Shown: piece after piece, positions 16,554 through 24,427 of the stretch
How positions within the stretch are numbered: the stretch's first letter is position 1
How the letters are laid out: each line of letters opens with the position of its first letter
Assembly: GCA_035946955.1 (NCBI GenBank)
Contig: DASYYE010000241.1
Span: 36,204-100,203 of the forward strand
Reading direction: 5' to 3'
From: DASYYE01 sp035946955
GTDB lineage: Bacteria; Actinomycetota; Actinomycetes; Streptosporangiales; Streptosporangiaceae
DNA length: 64,000 nt
Position numbers and translations under genes: made by a program
The notes under the pieces: model-generated
What the model saw: only the letters and a program-made list of their open reading frames with translations
Database searches by the model: none
Told to the model about the DNA's origin: nothing

Positions 16554-17282
16554 TCAGGGGGGAGTGGTACTGCGGACGGCGGCGTCGAGCACCCGGACCG
16601 CCCATTCCTCCACGGCCATGTTCTGGCTCTTGGCAAGAGTGGCGCACTGGGCCAGTTGCTCGGGCGTGAGCTGCAGACACAATGGCTGCGTCGCGGTCGT
16701 GCTCATGGCCGTGTCCATTGTGCACCCGGCCGTGCCGAGTTCCCGGCGGACGGCCTCAGCACGTGGCGCCCGTATGACCTGGTGCTTGCGTTCGCGCAAG
16801 CTGGCACGGACCTCCTTGCGCAACTGGTTGCGTGACCAGCCAAACTCCTCCGCTTTGCGGAGCCAGAAGTCCTGCTCGGGCTGGTCGAGAGCGGCGACCT
16901 CAGCGTGGTGCCCAAAGCTGAGCCCATCGTGCCGGCGGGATAGTTCGAACCGCCGTGCGACCCAGGCGTAGTTACGCAGGGTCTGGTAGTCGAGCGAAGT
17001 CTTCTCAATCGCGTCACGGTAACGGCCCTCGAATGCCGCCTCGCCGTAGACGAGCCAGTCCGCGATCCACCACGTCGAGGAGTCAGTGAATGTAAGTAGT
17101 TGCCGGCCGACGAGCTCCCAGGTGCGGTGAGGGAGAGGCCGGGAGAATACAAGGCCGGATTTCTGCAGGACAACTGACCGGTCGAGCGGGAATGCAGCAG
17201 TGGTCCCACTGTCATAGGGGGTGCTAATCTCGCTGGCAATTTGCGCTACCTGGTCAGCCTCTCGGAGCGGTGAGTTCGTCAT
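16554..17282 (-). CDS. LmbU-family transcriptional regulator
   Basis: A 242-residue protein matching the LmbU family of cluster-situated regulators, known from lincomycin (LmbU) and hormaomycin-type pathways. The family core is intact: TWELVGRQLLTFTDSSTWWI, WLVYGEAAFEGRY, then TSLDYQTLRNYAWVARRFE and LSFGHHAEVAAL, ending in a basic helical segment. The start ATG has AAGGA upstream. It leads the minus-strand ligase operon and is divergent from the amidase gene across a 522-base region, so it probably controls both directions. LmbU proteins lack a classical HTH, and none is obvious here. Confidence 0.88.
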   Translation of the reverse strand: MTNSPLREADQVAQIASEISTPYDSGTTAAFPLDRSVVLQKSGLVFSRPLPHRTWELVGRQLLTFTDSSTWWIADWLVYGEAAFEGRYRDAIEKTSLDYQTLRNYAWVARRFELSRRHDGLSFGHHAEVAALDQPEQDFWLRKAEEFGWSRNQLRKEVRASLRERKHQVIRAPRAEAVRRELGTAGCTMDTAMSTTATQPLCLQLTPEQLAQCATLAKSQNMAVEEWAVRVLDAAVRSTTPP

Positions 17283-17804
17283 GACATCCTTCTGCTGCGC
17301 CAGATGGGGTGTGCAGTCGGCGAACCGCCTACTCGACTCGGGGGAGGCAAATACCTAGCGTGTATCGAAGCCCATCATGTGGAAAAAGTCAACCATGTGG
17401 CCGATAGCTGCCAAGCCGGCGAATGACCAGGTCAGCGCGGTATCGGGTCGTCGCTGTCCCGCCACGCAGCCCGGCGGGTGCAGGTTACCGGGCACTTTGA
17501 ATGGTATGCACGAAAGCCGCCAGCTATCCATGCAGCGGTAAAGAATGGGCCATGCCTTGACGGAAGGCATCGCTTCGGCCTAGACGGATGGCATCGCTTT
17601 GGTCTGGGCGGCGGCGGGGCCGTCGTCATGCCGCTGGGCCCTAAACTCGAAGATCACTCGAGAGCCGGTGGTGGCCCGGTCCACCTGCGGCCGGGGTGAA
17701 TGATCAAGCTAAAATCGTGACCATGCCAACCGACCGTGCCGACGTCGCCTGCTGGCCCGTCGTGCCTTGTCCAATGCGGAACTGGACCACCCGGAGGCCT
17801 GAGG
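17283..17804. promoter_or_regulatory. Divergent regulatory region of the ligase cluster
   Basis: 522 bases between the LmbU-like gene and the amidase. Short frames exist on both strands (for example 17355-17570 minus, ending in DFFHMMGFDTR), but none has a convincing ribosome-binding site or coding bias. It holds a 24-bp tandem repeat (17556-17603). Two divergent operons meet here, so promoters and regulator sites are expected; I cannot place them exactly. Confidence 0.5.
17556..17603. repeat. 24-bp tandem direct repeat, candidate operator
   Basis: Two adjacent 24-base copies at 17556-17579 and 17580-17603 share GACGGAWGGCATCGCTTYGG, with four mismatches overall. They lie midway between the LmbU-like and amidase starts. 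Tandem direct repeats in a divergent promoter region next to a pathway regulator suggest a binding site. The period of about 2.3 helical turns is compatible with but does not prove this. Confidence 0.6.
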
Positions 17805-19304
17805 ATGGACGGTGAGCTCACCCGGATGAGCGCGGCGGAGACCGCCGCCGCGGTCGCGGCCGGTGAGGTGTCCGCGCTCGAGGTCACTGACGCGCACCTG
17901 GCCAGGATCGAGGCGGTGGACGAGCGGGTCCATGCGTTCCTGCACGTGGCCGGGGACCGGGCGCGGCAGGCCGCGCGGGCGGTCGATGCCAGGCGGGCCG
18001 CTGGGCACCGGCTCGGGCCGCTGGCCGGGGTCCCGTTGGCGCTCAAGGACGTCTTCGTTACTGACGACATGCCCACCACCTGCGGCTCCGCCATCCTGGA
18101 CGGCTGGCAGCCGCCCTATGACTCGACCATTGCCCGGCGGCTGCGCCACGCCGGGGTGGTCATACTCGGCAAGGCCAACTGCGATGAGTTCGCCATGGGC
18201 TCCTCCACCGAGAACTCGGCCTTCGGGCCGACCCGCAATCCGTGGGACCTCGCCAAGGTGCCGGGCGGCTCCTCCGGTGGCTCCGCCGCGGCCGTTGCCG
18301 CGTTCGAGGCGCCACTGGGCATCGGCACCGACACGGGTGGGTCACTCCGGCAGCCAGCGGCAGTGTGCGGCGTGGTGGGTGTCAAGCCGACCTATGGCGG
18401 CTCCTCCCGGTATGGCCTGGTGGCCTTCGCGTCCTCACTCGACACGCCCGGCCCGCTGGCCCGCAGCGTGCTCGATGCGGCATTGCTGCACGAGGCCATC
18501 TCCGGCCATGACCCGTGTGACTCCACATCCGTGGACGCGCCGGTGCCGCCGGTGGTCGAGGCGGCACGGCAGGCGGACGTGAGCGGGCTCATCGTCGGTG
18601 TGGTGCCCGAACTCGGTGGTGACGGCTACCAGCCGGGTGTGCTGGCCAGGTTCGCCGAGACCGTGGACATGCTCGAGTCGCTGGGCGCGAAGGTGACCGA
18701 GGTCTCCTGCCCGCACTTCCGCTATGCCATGCCGGCCTACTACCTGATCGCGCCGAGCGAGTGCTCGTCCAACCTCGCCCGCTTCGATGGGATGCGCTAC
18801 GGGCTGCGGGTCGGCGACGATGGCACCCGCAGCGCGGACGAAGTGATGTCGCTCACTCGCGGGCAGGGTTTCGGCGCAGAGGTGAAACGCCGGATCATGC
18901 TGGGCACCTACGCCCTGTCCAGCGGGTACTACGACGCCTACTATGCCAAGGCTCAGCAGGTGCGGACCCTGATCATCGAAGACTTCGAGGCCGCGTTCGC
19001 CCAGGTGGATGTGCTGGTCTCGCCCACCAGCCCGACTACCGCCTTCCCGATTGGCGAGCGCGTGGACGACCCACTGGCGATGTACTTGGCTGACCTGTGC
19101 ACGATCCCGTCTGACCTGGCCGGGAACGCCGCCCTGTCGGTGCCATGCGGGCTCGCGGACGAGGATGGCCTGCCGGTCGGGTTCCACATCATGGCCCCGC
19201 CGTTGGGGGACGGCCGGGCCTACCGGGTGGGGGCGGCCATCGAGGCCGCCCTGACCGAGCGCTGGGGCCACCCCCTGCTGGACGAAGCAGTGGGACTCAT
19301 CTGA
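17805..19304 (+). CDS. Amidase-signature enzyme, GatA-like
   Basis: A 499-residue amidase-signature protein. The Lys-cisSer-Ser triad is present: Lys in PLALKDVF (near residue 79), Ser in the Gly/Ser loop PGGSSGGSAAAVAA, and the nucleophile Ser in GTDTGGSLRQPAA. Similarity to the A subunit of Asp/Glu-tRNA amidotransferase is strong, including KPTYGGSSRYGLVAFASSLD. No gatB or gatC is adjacent, whereas housekeeping gatA normally is in a gatCAB operon. The start ATG 17805 has GGAGG upstream. In this cluster it may hydrolyse or form an amide in the product, or be a displaced gatA. Confidence 0.85.
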   Translation: MDGELTRMSAAETAAAVAAGEVSALEVTDAHLARIEAVDERVHAFLHVAGDRARQAARAVDARRAAGHRLGPLAGVPLALKDVFVTDDMPTTCGSAILDGWQPPYDSTIARRLRHAGVVILGKANCDEFAMGSSTENSAFGPTRNPWDLAKVPGGSSGGSAAAVAAFEAPLGIGTDTGGSLRQPAAVCGVVGVKPTYGGSSRYGLVAFASSLDTPGPLARSVLDAALLHEAISGHDPCDSTSVDAPVPPVVEAARQADVSGLIVGVVPELGGDGYQPGVLARFAETVDMLESLGAKVTEVSCPHFRYAMPAYYLIAPSECSSNLARFDGMRYGLRVGDDGTRSADEVMSLTRGQGFGAEVKRRIMLGTYALSSGYYDAYYAKAQQVRTLIIEDFEAAFAQVDVLVSPTSPTTAFPIGERVDDPLAMYLADLCTIPSDLAGNAALSVPCGLADEDGLPVGFHIMAPPLGDGRAYRVGAAIEAALTERWGHPLLDEAVGLI

Positions 19305-19319
19305 CGGCTGGCTGGCCCC

Positions 19320-19336
19320 GCCCGTCCTGAACGGGC
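19320..19336 (+). terminator. Short hairpin after the amidase gene
   Basis: GCCCGT (19320-19325) pairs with ACGGGC (19331-19336) around a 5-base loop, 16 bases after the stop. No T-run follows, so it is a weak terminator candidate. Confidence 0.3.
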
Positions 19337-19474
19337 ACCGACCGAACGGCGCGGCCATAAATACTGCAACGGGCCACGGCATTGCGCAAGGTTCTGATGC
19401 GGATTTTACTTGTCTGGGCGGCGGCTGATTGACATCGGGCGCAATTGGCCTGTGTCCGGTAACGGACAGCACCC

Positions 19475-19503
19475 TTGCCGCGCCTGGCGCGCCGCTGTAC
19501 TAT
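19475..19503 (+). promoter_or_regulatory. Candidate sigma-70-type promoter for the radical SAM operon
   Basis: TTGCCG (19475-19480) and TACTAT (19498-19503) are separated by 17 bases, each matching consensus at four of six positions. Transcription from here would give a leader of about 320 bases containing the small frame and repeats. Confidence 0.35.
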
Positions 19504-19628
19504 CCATTTTGGGCACTGGTCGGCTAACCATATTCAAGACTGGCTGACAAACGGCCTCACTGATCGCGCCAGTATCAGGAAATGTGATCTGAGAGGGCAC
19601 GGCATGCATTCCGGGGGGTTCTCTGGTG

Positions 19629-19835
19629 ATGGGAATTCACTCCCCGGGGGTGGTGGCCTTCCCGCAGGTAGAGCAGCCCGGGCCTGGGTGTATCCCTTTC
19701 CCTCCATCCCTTCCAATTGCCTTCCTGTCCCTTCCAGGCGCCTTCGTCCCTCCGATTGCCCTCTCGTCCCTTCCGGTCATACGGCGTTGCCGCCGTCCCC
19801 TCTTCCCACCGCTAGCGAGAGCGAGAACCGCATGA
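19629..19835 (+). CDS. Possible 68-residue leader/small peptide coupled to the radical SAM gene
   Basis: A small frame starts at ATG 19629 (or GTG 19626) behind GGGGGGTT and ends at TGA 19833-19835, overlapping the radical SAM start as ATGA. The product has a hydrophobic Pro/Leu/Ala/Ser-rich middle with repeated SLPIAF/SLPGAF/VPPIAL-like units, then an Arg-rich tail. Third-position G/C is clearly lower than in neighbouring genes, which weakens it. It could be a leader peptide for translational coupling, a substrate peptide, or chance. Confidence 0.3.
   Translation: MGIHSPGVVAFPQVEQPGPGCIPFPPSLPIAFLSLPGAFVPPIALSSLPVIRRCRRPLFPPLARARTA
19707..19774. repeat. Four imperfect ~20-bp direct repeats upstream of the radical SAM gene
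   Basis: TCCCTYC-type blocks begin at 19707, 19728, 19747 and 19767 (spacings 21, 19 and 20), each followed by a BRYYGCCYT-like segment in the first three. A further TCCCTTTCC lies at 19693. Spacing close to two helical turns is what a cooperatively bound operator would show; a coding repeat in the small frame is the other explanation. Confidence 0.6.
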
Positions 19836-21370
19836 TTATCGAGCAGGCGCGGCAGCCAGAGATCGCCGGTGACGTCCGCGAATTCTTCACCTCACACCGG
19901 GGCGCGTTCGGTGCCATGAACCTCCTCGACCACCACCTGCCCTCCGATGCCAGGATCGCCGAGCTCGTCCGGAACGTCATGACCGTGGACTATGCGATCA
20001 GCCGGGTGCTTGAGGTGCCTGACTACCACAGCTACCTGGACCGGTTCAGCGCCGATTCCATGGGCGCCTGCGGCGACACCGGCATGCCCGGGGACAGCGG
20101 CGGCACCTACCGCGACCACCTGATCGACCTCGAGGACATGACGGGTGCGGCGCTCGCCGACGCCGTGACCACGGCCGCCGCCGACTCCATGGAGACGTTC
20201 AACCTGTTCGTGCCCAAGCAGTGCAACCTGAGCTGCCGTGGCTGCTACGCGGCTGCGGTCCCGGTGACCGCGCGGCCCTTTGACGACGGTCTCGTTGCGG
20301 GCTTCACATCGGGAGCACTGTCGGTCATTGAGCAAGCCAGGGCATGCGGGGCCAGGACCGTCTACACCTCCGGGGACGGCGAGCCGACGATCTTCCCAAG
20401 GTTCTTTGACCTCCTGGAGGCCATCCGCGAGCGTGGCATGCAGTGGCTGTTCTTCACGGCTGGCCTGGCCTTCTCCTCCGAGGAGGCGGCCCGGCGGGTA
20501 TGGCAGGACGCAGCAGCCCACCTGCAGGGCCCCAGCCGTGACCGGATCGCCCAGCGGCTGAGTGCCCTGGAACGCGACGGCGCGCCCGACCCCACCGTCC
20601 GTGCGCTCACCGCCGAACTCGCCGAGTTCCGCGAGAACATCGAGGTCTACCACTCGATCTGGCGGGCGTCCGGGCGCGAGAACACCGAAGTGCGCCGGCC
20701 GCAGACCGGTGAGTACCGGTATGTCCGCGTGCCCAGCCGCGACACCACCCTTGAGCTGCCATCCAGCCTGCTCGCGTTCATGGACGAGGTCTTCACCGGC
20801 GACCTGCGTGGCCGTCTTGGTATCGAGATGCCCGTCAGCGACATCGGGGCCGCTGACGCCGCCGACGTCGCGGCCTTCGTCGTCGACAACGGCCTGCGCA
20901 GCTACTTCGAGCCCACGATCCTGACTGGCCGCAACCGCATCGGCGACCTCGGTGAGGCCCCCCCGGACGTGCTGCACCAGCTGTCACCATTGCTCGTCCG
21001 GGCGAAGTGCGGGTTCCGCAACATACACCAGCCGACCGTCAAGTACGTCCAGGACCATGCCGGGACCGGGTTCGTGGCGAGCCCAGGGATGGGAGTCGAC
21101 ACCGCGGACCTGGGCTCCCTGGGTGTCCTCGAACCGCTGCGGATCGGGGACAGCGCAGGTGGGTTCTTCGCCGCCGCCCACGCCCCCCTCATGGTCTACG
21201 CCAACTACGTGCACAGCGAGGGCTGCAAGTGCAACAGCTTCGCCGCACGCCTGAAGGAGGACCGGGCGGGCCTGGCCCGGTCGTGGCAGCAGATCAGCTC
21301 ATGCCTCGACCCGGCACGGATCAGCCTGCCCGAGCTGGCCGTCACCCTGCGGGCTGCCGATGGTGGGTGA
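19832..21370 (+). CDS. Radical SAM enzyme
   Basis: A 512-residue radical SAM protein. The [4Fe-4S] motif C-x3-C-x2-C is Cys131, Cys135 and Cys138 (QCNLSCRGC). TVYTSGDGEPTIFPRF (the glycine-rich GGE-like SAM strand) follows near residue 180. The C-terminal half has extra cysteines (AKCGFRN, EGCKCNSF) that could bind a second cluster. There is an unusually long N-terminal extension (about 125 residues) before the motif and no recognisable RiPP-recognition domain. ATG 19832 is chosen because upstream in-frame sequence is low-complexity. It overlaps the methyltransferase by 11 bases. The reaction is unknown; it may act on an amino acid or peptide intermediate. Confidence 0.82.
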   Translation: MIIEQARQPEIAGDVREFFTSHRGAFGAMNLLDHHLPSDARIAELVRNVMTVDYAISRVLEVPDYHSYLDRFSADSMGACGDTGMPGDSGGTYRDHLIDLEDMTGAALADAVTTAAADSMETFNLFVPKQCNLSCRGCYAAAVPVTARPFDDGLVAGFTSGALSVIEQARACGARTVYTSGDGEPTIFPRFFDLLEAIRERGMQWLFFTAGLAFSSEEAARRVWQDAAAHLQGPSRDRIAQRLSALERDGAPDPTVRALTAELAEFRENIEVYHSIWRASGRENTEVRRPQTGEYRYVRVPSRDTTLELPSSLLAFMDEVFTGDLRGRLGIEMPVSDIGAADAADVAAFVVDNGLRSYFEPTILTGRNRIGDLGEAPPDVLHQLSPLLVRAKCGFRNIHQPTVKYVQDHAGTGFVASPGMGVDTADLGSLGVLEPLRIGDSAGGFFAAAHAPLMVYANYVHSEGCKCNSFAARLKEDRAGLARSWQQISSCLDPARISLPELAVTLRAADGG

Positions 21371-22037
21371 GGGCACGGGAGCCACGACGGCGTATCCCGC
21401 GCCCGCCTACGACGAGTCCTGGATTCGCCGCTATGGCAACCTCGGGGACGATGACCGGCGGCTGGTCAACGCCGAGATGGCGGCGTTCACCGAGTTGTTC
21501 GAGGCGGCGTTCGCGGGTGTGCCGCGCCGGTCCATCGCCCACCTGGACATCGGCACGTGCACCGGCAGGTACCTGCGCTGGGGCGTGACGCAGGGTTTCG
21601 GCCTGACGTGCGGGATCGACCGGTCACCGGTCACCACCGAATACTGTGCCCGCACCCTGCGGCGTGACGGCGTCCACGTGTACTGCGCTGACCTCCTGCG
21701 TACCGATGAGCTTGCCGCGACGGCTGGGCGTCACGCGCCATTCCGGCTGGTGACGATGATGCTCGGCACCATCAACCACATAGATCCGGCCCAGCGCCGC
21801 GGCATGCTCCGTTCACTCGCTAGCCTCATGGACGCGGAGGGACTGCTGGTGCTTTCATCGTGGCGGCCAGGGCGGTGCTCGCTGTCCCTGTACAGCGAGT
21901 CTGAGCGGCTGTACCTGGAAGCATCCGCGCTCAGCGAACGGCGCGTGGCCGAGCTCGCCGAGGGGAGCCCGCTGCGCCTGGTCACCACGGTGTCAACGCC
22001 CTGGCAACTGCTTGCCGCGCTGTCGCCCCGCGGTTAG
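21360..22037 (+). CDS. Class I SAM-dependent methyltransferase
   Basis: A 225-residue Rossmann methyltransferase: motif I HLDIGTCTGRYLRWG near residue 62, the acidic residue of motif II in CGIDRSPVTTEYC near 85, and motif IV-like VTMMLGTINHIDPAQR near 130. The start overlaps the end of the radical SAM gene, implying coupled translation. Small size and lack of a substrate domain fit a small-molecule methyltransferase. Likely O- or N-methylation of the cluster product; the site is unknown. Confidence 0.85.
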   Translation: MVGEGTGATTAYPAPAYDESWIRRYGNLGDDDRRLVNAEMAAFTELFEAAFAGVPRRSIAHLDIGTCTGRYLRWGVTQGFGLTCGIDRSPVTTEYCARTLRRDGVHVYCADLLRTDELAATAGRHAPFRLVTMMLGTINHIDPAQRRGMLRSLASLMDAEGLLVLSSWRPGRCSLSLYSESERLYLEASALSERRVAELAEGSPLRLVTTVSTPWQLLAALSPRG

Positions 22038-22074
22038 CGCAGGTCAGGCAGGTCCCAGGGCAGGAAAGGCGGAG

Positions 22075-23127
22075 ATGCGGCTCATTGCGGCCACCGACCT
22101 CACCAGTCCAGCCTGGTCCGGGCTGTGGGCGGCGGACGCCTGCCGGCATCCCATGTACCAGCCCGCCGAGCTGCGTGCGGGCATGGGCCGCAGGCCGTCG
22201 CTGTATTACCTGCCAGCGCAGCTGCGCCCGGCCGCGGCCGGGCGTGCCGGAGGGGAGTTCTCCCCGGCACACCTGGTCGCCGCCGACGCGGACGGGCCGG
22301 TCATGGGAGTTGTCATGACCATCGAGCGCAATGGCGGGCAGACGTACCTCTCCTCGTTCGGGCGGCCGCTCTACATCGCTGCCGACGCCACCGCGGGTCC
22401 GCTGCGGCGGCGGGCTGCGGCCCGGCTGCTCCATGACCGGCTGGAGGAGCTGCGGTGCGAGCATGGCGCCCAGGGCTATCACTTCCGTGACTTCCTGACT
22501 GGCGGGCACCAGTCCGAACTGACTGAGCTGGTATTGCGCGCTGGCGGGCAGGCCCTGCCGTACTTCGTCCAGCTGATCGACCTGAGCCGCCCGCTCGATG
22601 AGATAAGCGGCGGTTTCCGCAAGAGCCTGCGTTACCTCCTGCGGCACCACCGTGACGGGTACTCCGCGGAGGTGGTGACGGCCGGGGACGTCACCGGCGA
22701 GCACGTGAAGGCCTTCCACGGCCTGCATGTGGGTGCGTTCGGTGAGACCCGGCCGTGGGCTGCGTGGGAGGCCATGGGTGACTGCGTGCGCTCGGGTGAG
22801 GCGTTCTGGGTCTTCGGGTGCCAGGACGGGGAGTTCGTCTCCGCAGGTTACTTTCCCTGTTCCGACATTTGCTGCTGCTACGCGAGTGCCGCCAACGACC
22901 GGGCACAGTATGGGGCCGGACTGAGCCACCTGGTGCTGTGGCGTGCCATTGAGCACGCTCAGCAGCAGGGCTGCCGCAGCCTCGAGCTCGGCGAGCGCCT
23001 CTATCCCGGTCAGCACGCCGGGCTCGACGCCAAGTTCCACTCGATCGCCCACTTCAAGGCCGGCTTCGGCGGTGACGTGGCGGTCAGGCTCGATGTCTTC
23101 TCAGCCGGGGCCGCCGGGCCGACGTGA
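22075..23127 (+). CDS. FemAB/BioF2-like (GNAT-fold) transferase, second copy
   Basis: A 350-residue protein from MRLIAATDLTSPAW with AAAGGCGG upstream. The FemAB-like signature includes GGFRKSLRYLLRHHRDGYSAEVV near residue 180 and a C-terminal GNAT-like AIEHAQQQGCRSLELGERLYPGQHAGLDAKF segment with FKAGFGGDV. It is shorter than and only distantly like the protein at 9960, so the two are probably not redundant. It closes the plus-strand radical SAM operon and converges on the ligase gene at 23153. Relatives use acyl- or aminoacyl-tRNA donors; the donor here is unknown. Confidence 0.7.
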   Translation: MRLIAATDLTSPAWSGLWAADACRHPMYQPAELRAGMGRRPSLYYLPAQLRPAAAGRAGGEFSPAHLVAADADGPVMGVVMTIERNGGQTYLSSFGRPLYIAADATAGPLRRRAAARLLHDRLEELRCEHGAQGYHFRDFLTGGHQSELTELVLRAGGQALPYFVQLIDLSRPLDEISGGFRKSLRYLLRHHRDGYSAEVVTAGDVTGEHVKAFHGLHVGAFGETRPWAAWEAMGDCVRSGEAFWVFGCQDGEFVSAGYFPCSDICCCYASAANDRAQYGAGLSHLVLWRAIEHAQQQGCRSLELGERLYPGQHAGLDAKFHSIAHFKAGFGGDVAVRLDVFSAGAAGPT

Positions 23128-23152
23128 CCACGGCCGCTGGTGGTGCGGCAGG

Positions 23153-24427
23153 TCAGCAGACGTCAACCCGGATCTTGGCCGCTGCCGCCGCGAGTTGCTG
23201 GCGGACGTAGCCGTAGCTCGGCCCCTCGGCGTGGATGTAAGCGATGTTCTGCTGCGTGTGCTCGGGCAGTGTCCTGATCTGCTCACCAGCGGCGGTGACG
23301 ACCTCGACGCCGGTGACCCCGGGCACCTGCCGCGCGTCGTCGAGGCCCTCAACCGCCCGCAGGATGCCGGAACGGGCTGAGTACACACACTGGTACCCGG
23401 CGTAACAGCATGGCCGGGGGGTGGTGTCCGGGCACAGTCCCATCGCGAGGTCGACCGCTGCCCCGAAGAAGTCGACGCCGACGGCACGCGCCACGATCTC
23501 GGGGAGCCGCTGCCCCGCGACCCTCAGGTGCGTTTCGATCAATCGCGGGCCGGTGCTGGTCAGCCTCATCTCGGTGTGGCCGATGCCGTCCGCCAGGCCC
23601 AGCCCGTGCAGCAGTTGCTCGTTCACCTTCAGGGCCTGCGCCAGGGCTTCAGTGTCCTGGCCGGACGGGGTGATGAACTCGACCTCTTCGAAGAGCGGCC
23701 CGTTCATCGGCCGTGGCTTGTCGAGGACGTTCTGGAAGATGACCTCGCCGGCGTGGGCGACCGCGTCGACGCAGACCTCCGGGCCCTCGATGAACTCCTC
23801 GACCACGAACGCTGGTCTGCCGTCCGGCCCGGCCGCGACGGTGTCCATCACCTCGCAGGCGTGCTGCAGGCCCGCCATGGAATCCACCAGCAGCACCCCC
23901 CTGCTGCCGGTGCCGGTGGCGGGTTTCACGATCACCGGCAGGCCGATCCGGGCCGCGGCGTCGCGCGCCTGCGCCATCGACCCGGCCCTGATACTCACGG
24001 CCGACGGCAGCCCTAGGTCGGCGAAGCGCTCGCGCATGCGCGTCTTGTCCCGCAGCAAGGCGACCAGGCCCGGCTCGGGTCCTGGCATGCCGCACTCGCG
24101 GGCGACTTCGGCGAGGGCTGGGAGGGCCGCGTCCGCGGTCGTCACGACCCCCGTCGCCGCCCAGGACCGGGCGAACTCGCTCACCCGTGACACCGTCTCG
24201 GCCAGGTCTGTGTAGTCGGCACAGTCCCAGTCCAGGACCGCATCGCAGTACTCGCGTTCCCACGTGGCGTCGTGTTTGACCGCGACGACCCTGGCCCGCC
24301 GCGCTCTGGCGGCCTCGAACAGGCCGCGCTTGGACGGGCTGGCACTCCCGAGTACGAGCAGCGTGGCTCCGCTGAGGTCAGCCGGGTCTGGGCGGCTGGG
24401 CGCCGGGGTGAGCAGCGGCTGCATCAT
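23153..24427 (-). CDS. ATP-grasp ligase, PurK/BacD-like
   Basis: A 424-residue ATP-grasp enzyme. ATLLVLGSASPSKRGLFEAA is the N-terminal Rossmann-like part. LRDKTRMRERFADLGLPSAV is the usual helix before the central domain, and LPVIVKPATGTGSRGVLL (near 150) gives the ATP lysine and glycine loop. VVEEFIEGPEVCVDAVA (near 195) is the adenine strand, and GLADGIGHTEMRLTSTGPRLIETHLRVAGQRLPE the Mg site. The start ATG 24427 overlaps the upstream ligase stop (ATGA). The length and layout fit L-amino acid alpha-ligases such as BacD. Substrates are unknown. Confidence 0.87.
   Translation of the reverse strand: MMQPLLTPAPSRPDPADLSGATLLVLGSASPSKRGLFEAARARRARVVAVKHDATWEREYCDAVLDWDCADYTDLAETVSRVSEFARSWAATGVVTTADAALPALAEVARECGMPGPEPGLVALLRDKTRMRERFADLGLPSAVSIRAGSMAQARDAAARIGLPVIVKPATGTGSRGVLLVDSMAGLQHACEVMDTVAAGPDGRPAFVVEEFIEGPEVCVDAVAHAGEVIFQNVLDKPRPMNGPLFEEVEFITPSGQDTEALAQALKVNEQLLHGLGLADGIGHTEMRLTSTGPRLIETHLRVAGQRLPEIVARAVGVDFFGAAVDLAMGLCPDTTPRPCCYAGYQCVYSARSGILRAVEGLDDARQVPGVTGVEVVTAAGEQIRTLPEHTQQNIAYIHAEGPSYGYVRQQLAAAAAKIRVDVC

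Larger units (their letters stand above)
19305..19831. other. Intergenic region and leader of the radical SAM operon
   Basis: 527 bases between amidase stop and radical SAM start. In order it holds a short hairpin (19320-19336), a possible promoter (19475-19503), a G-rich ribosome-binding-like sequence (19613-19620) before a 68-codon small frame, and a pyrimidine-rich direct-repeat block (19707-19774). The frame of the radical SAM gene stays open upstream to 19475, but translates into Pro/Ser-rich sequence unlike the family. Confidence 0.5.

Noticed and set aside
17355..17570. A 71-codon minus-strand frame as a possible precursor peptide near the ligases
   Set aside because: No ribosome-binding site, no leader/core pattern of graspetides or similar peptides, and poor codon bias.
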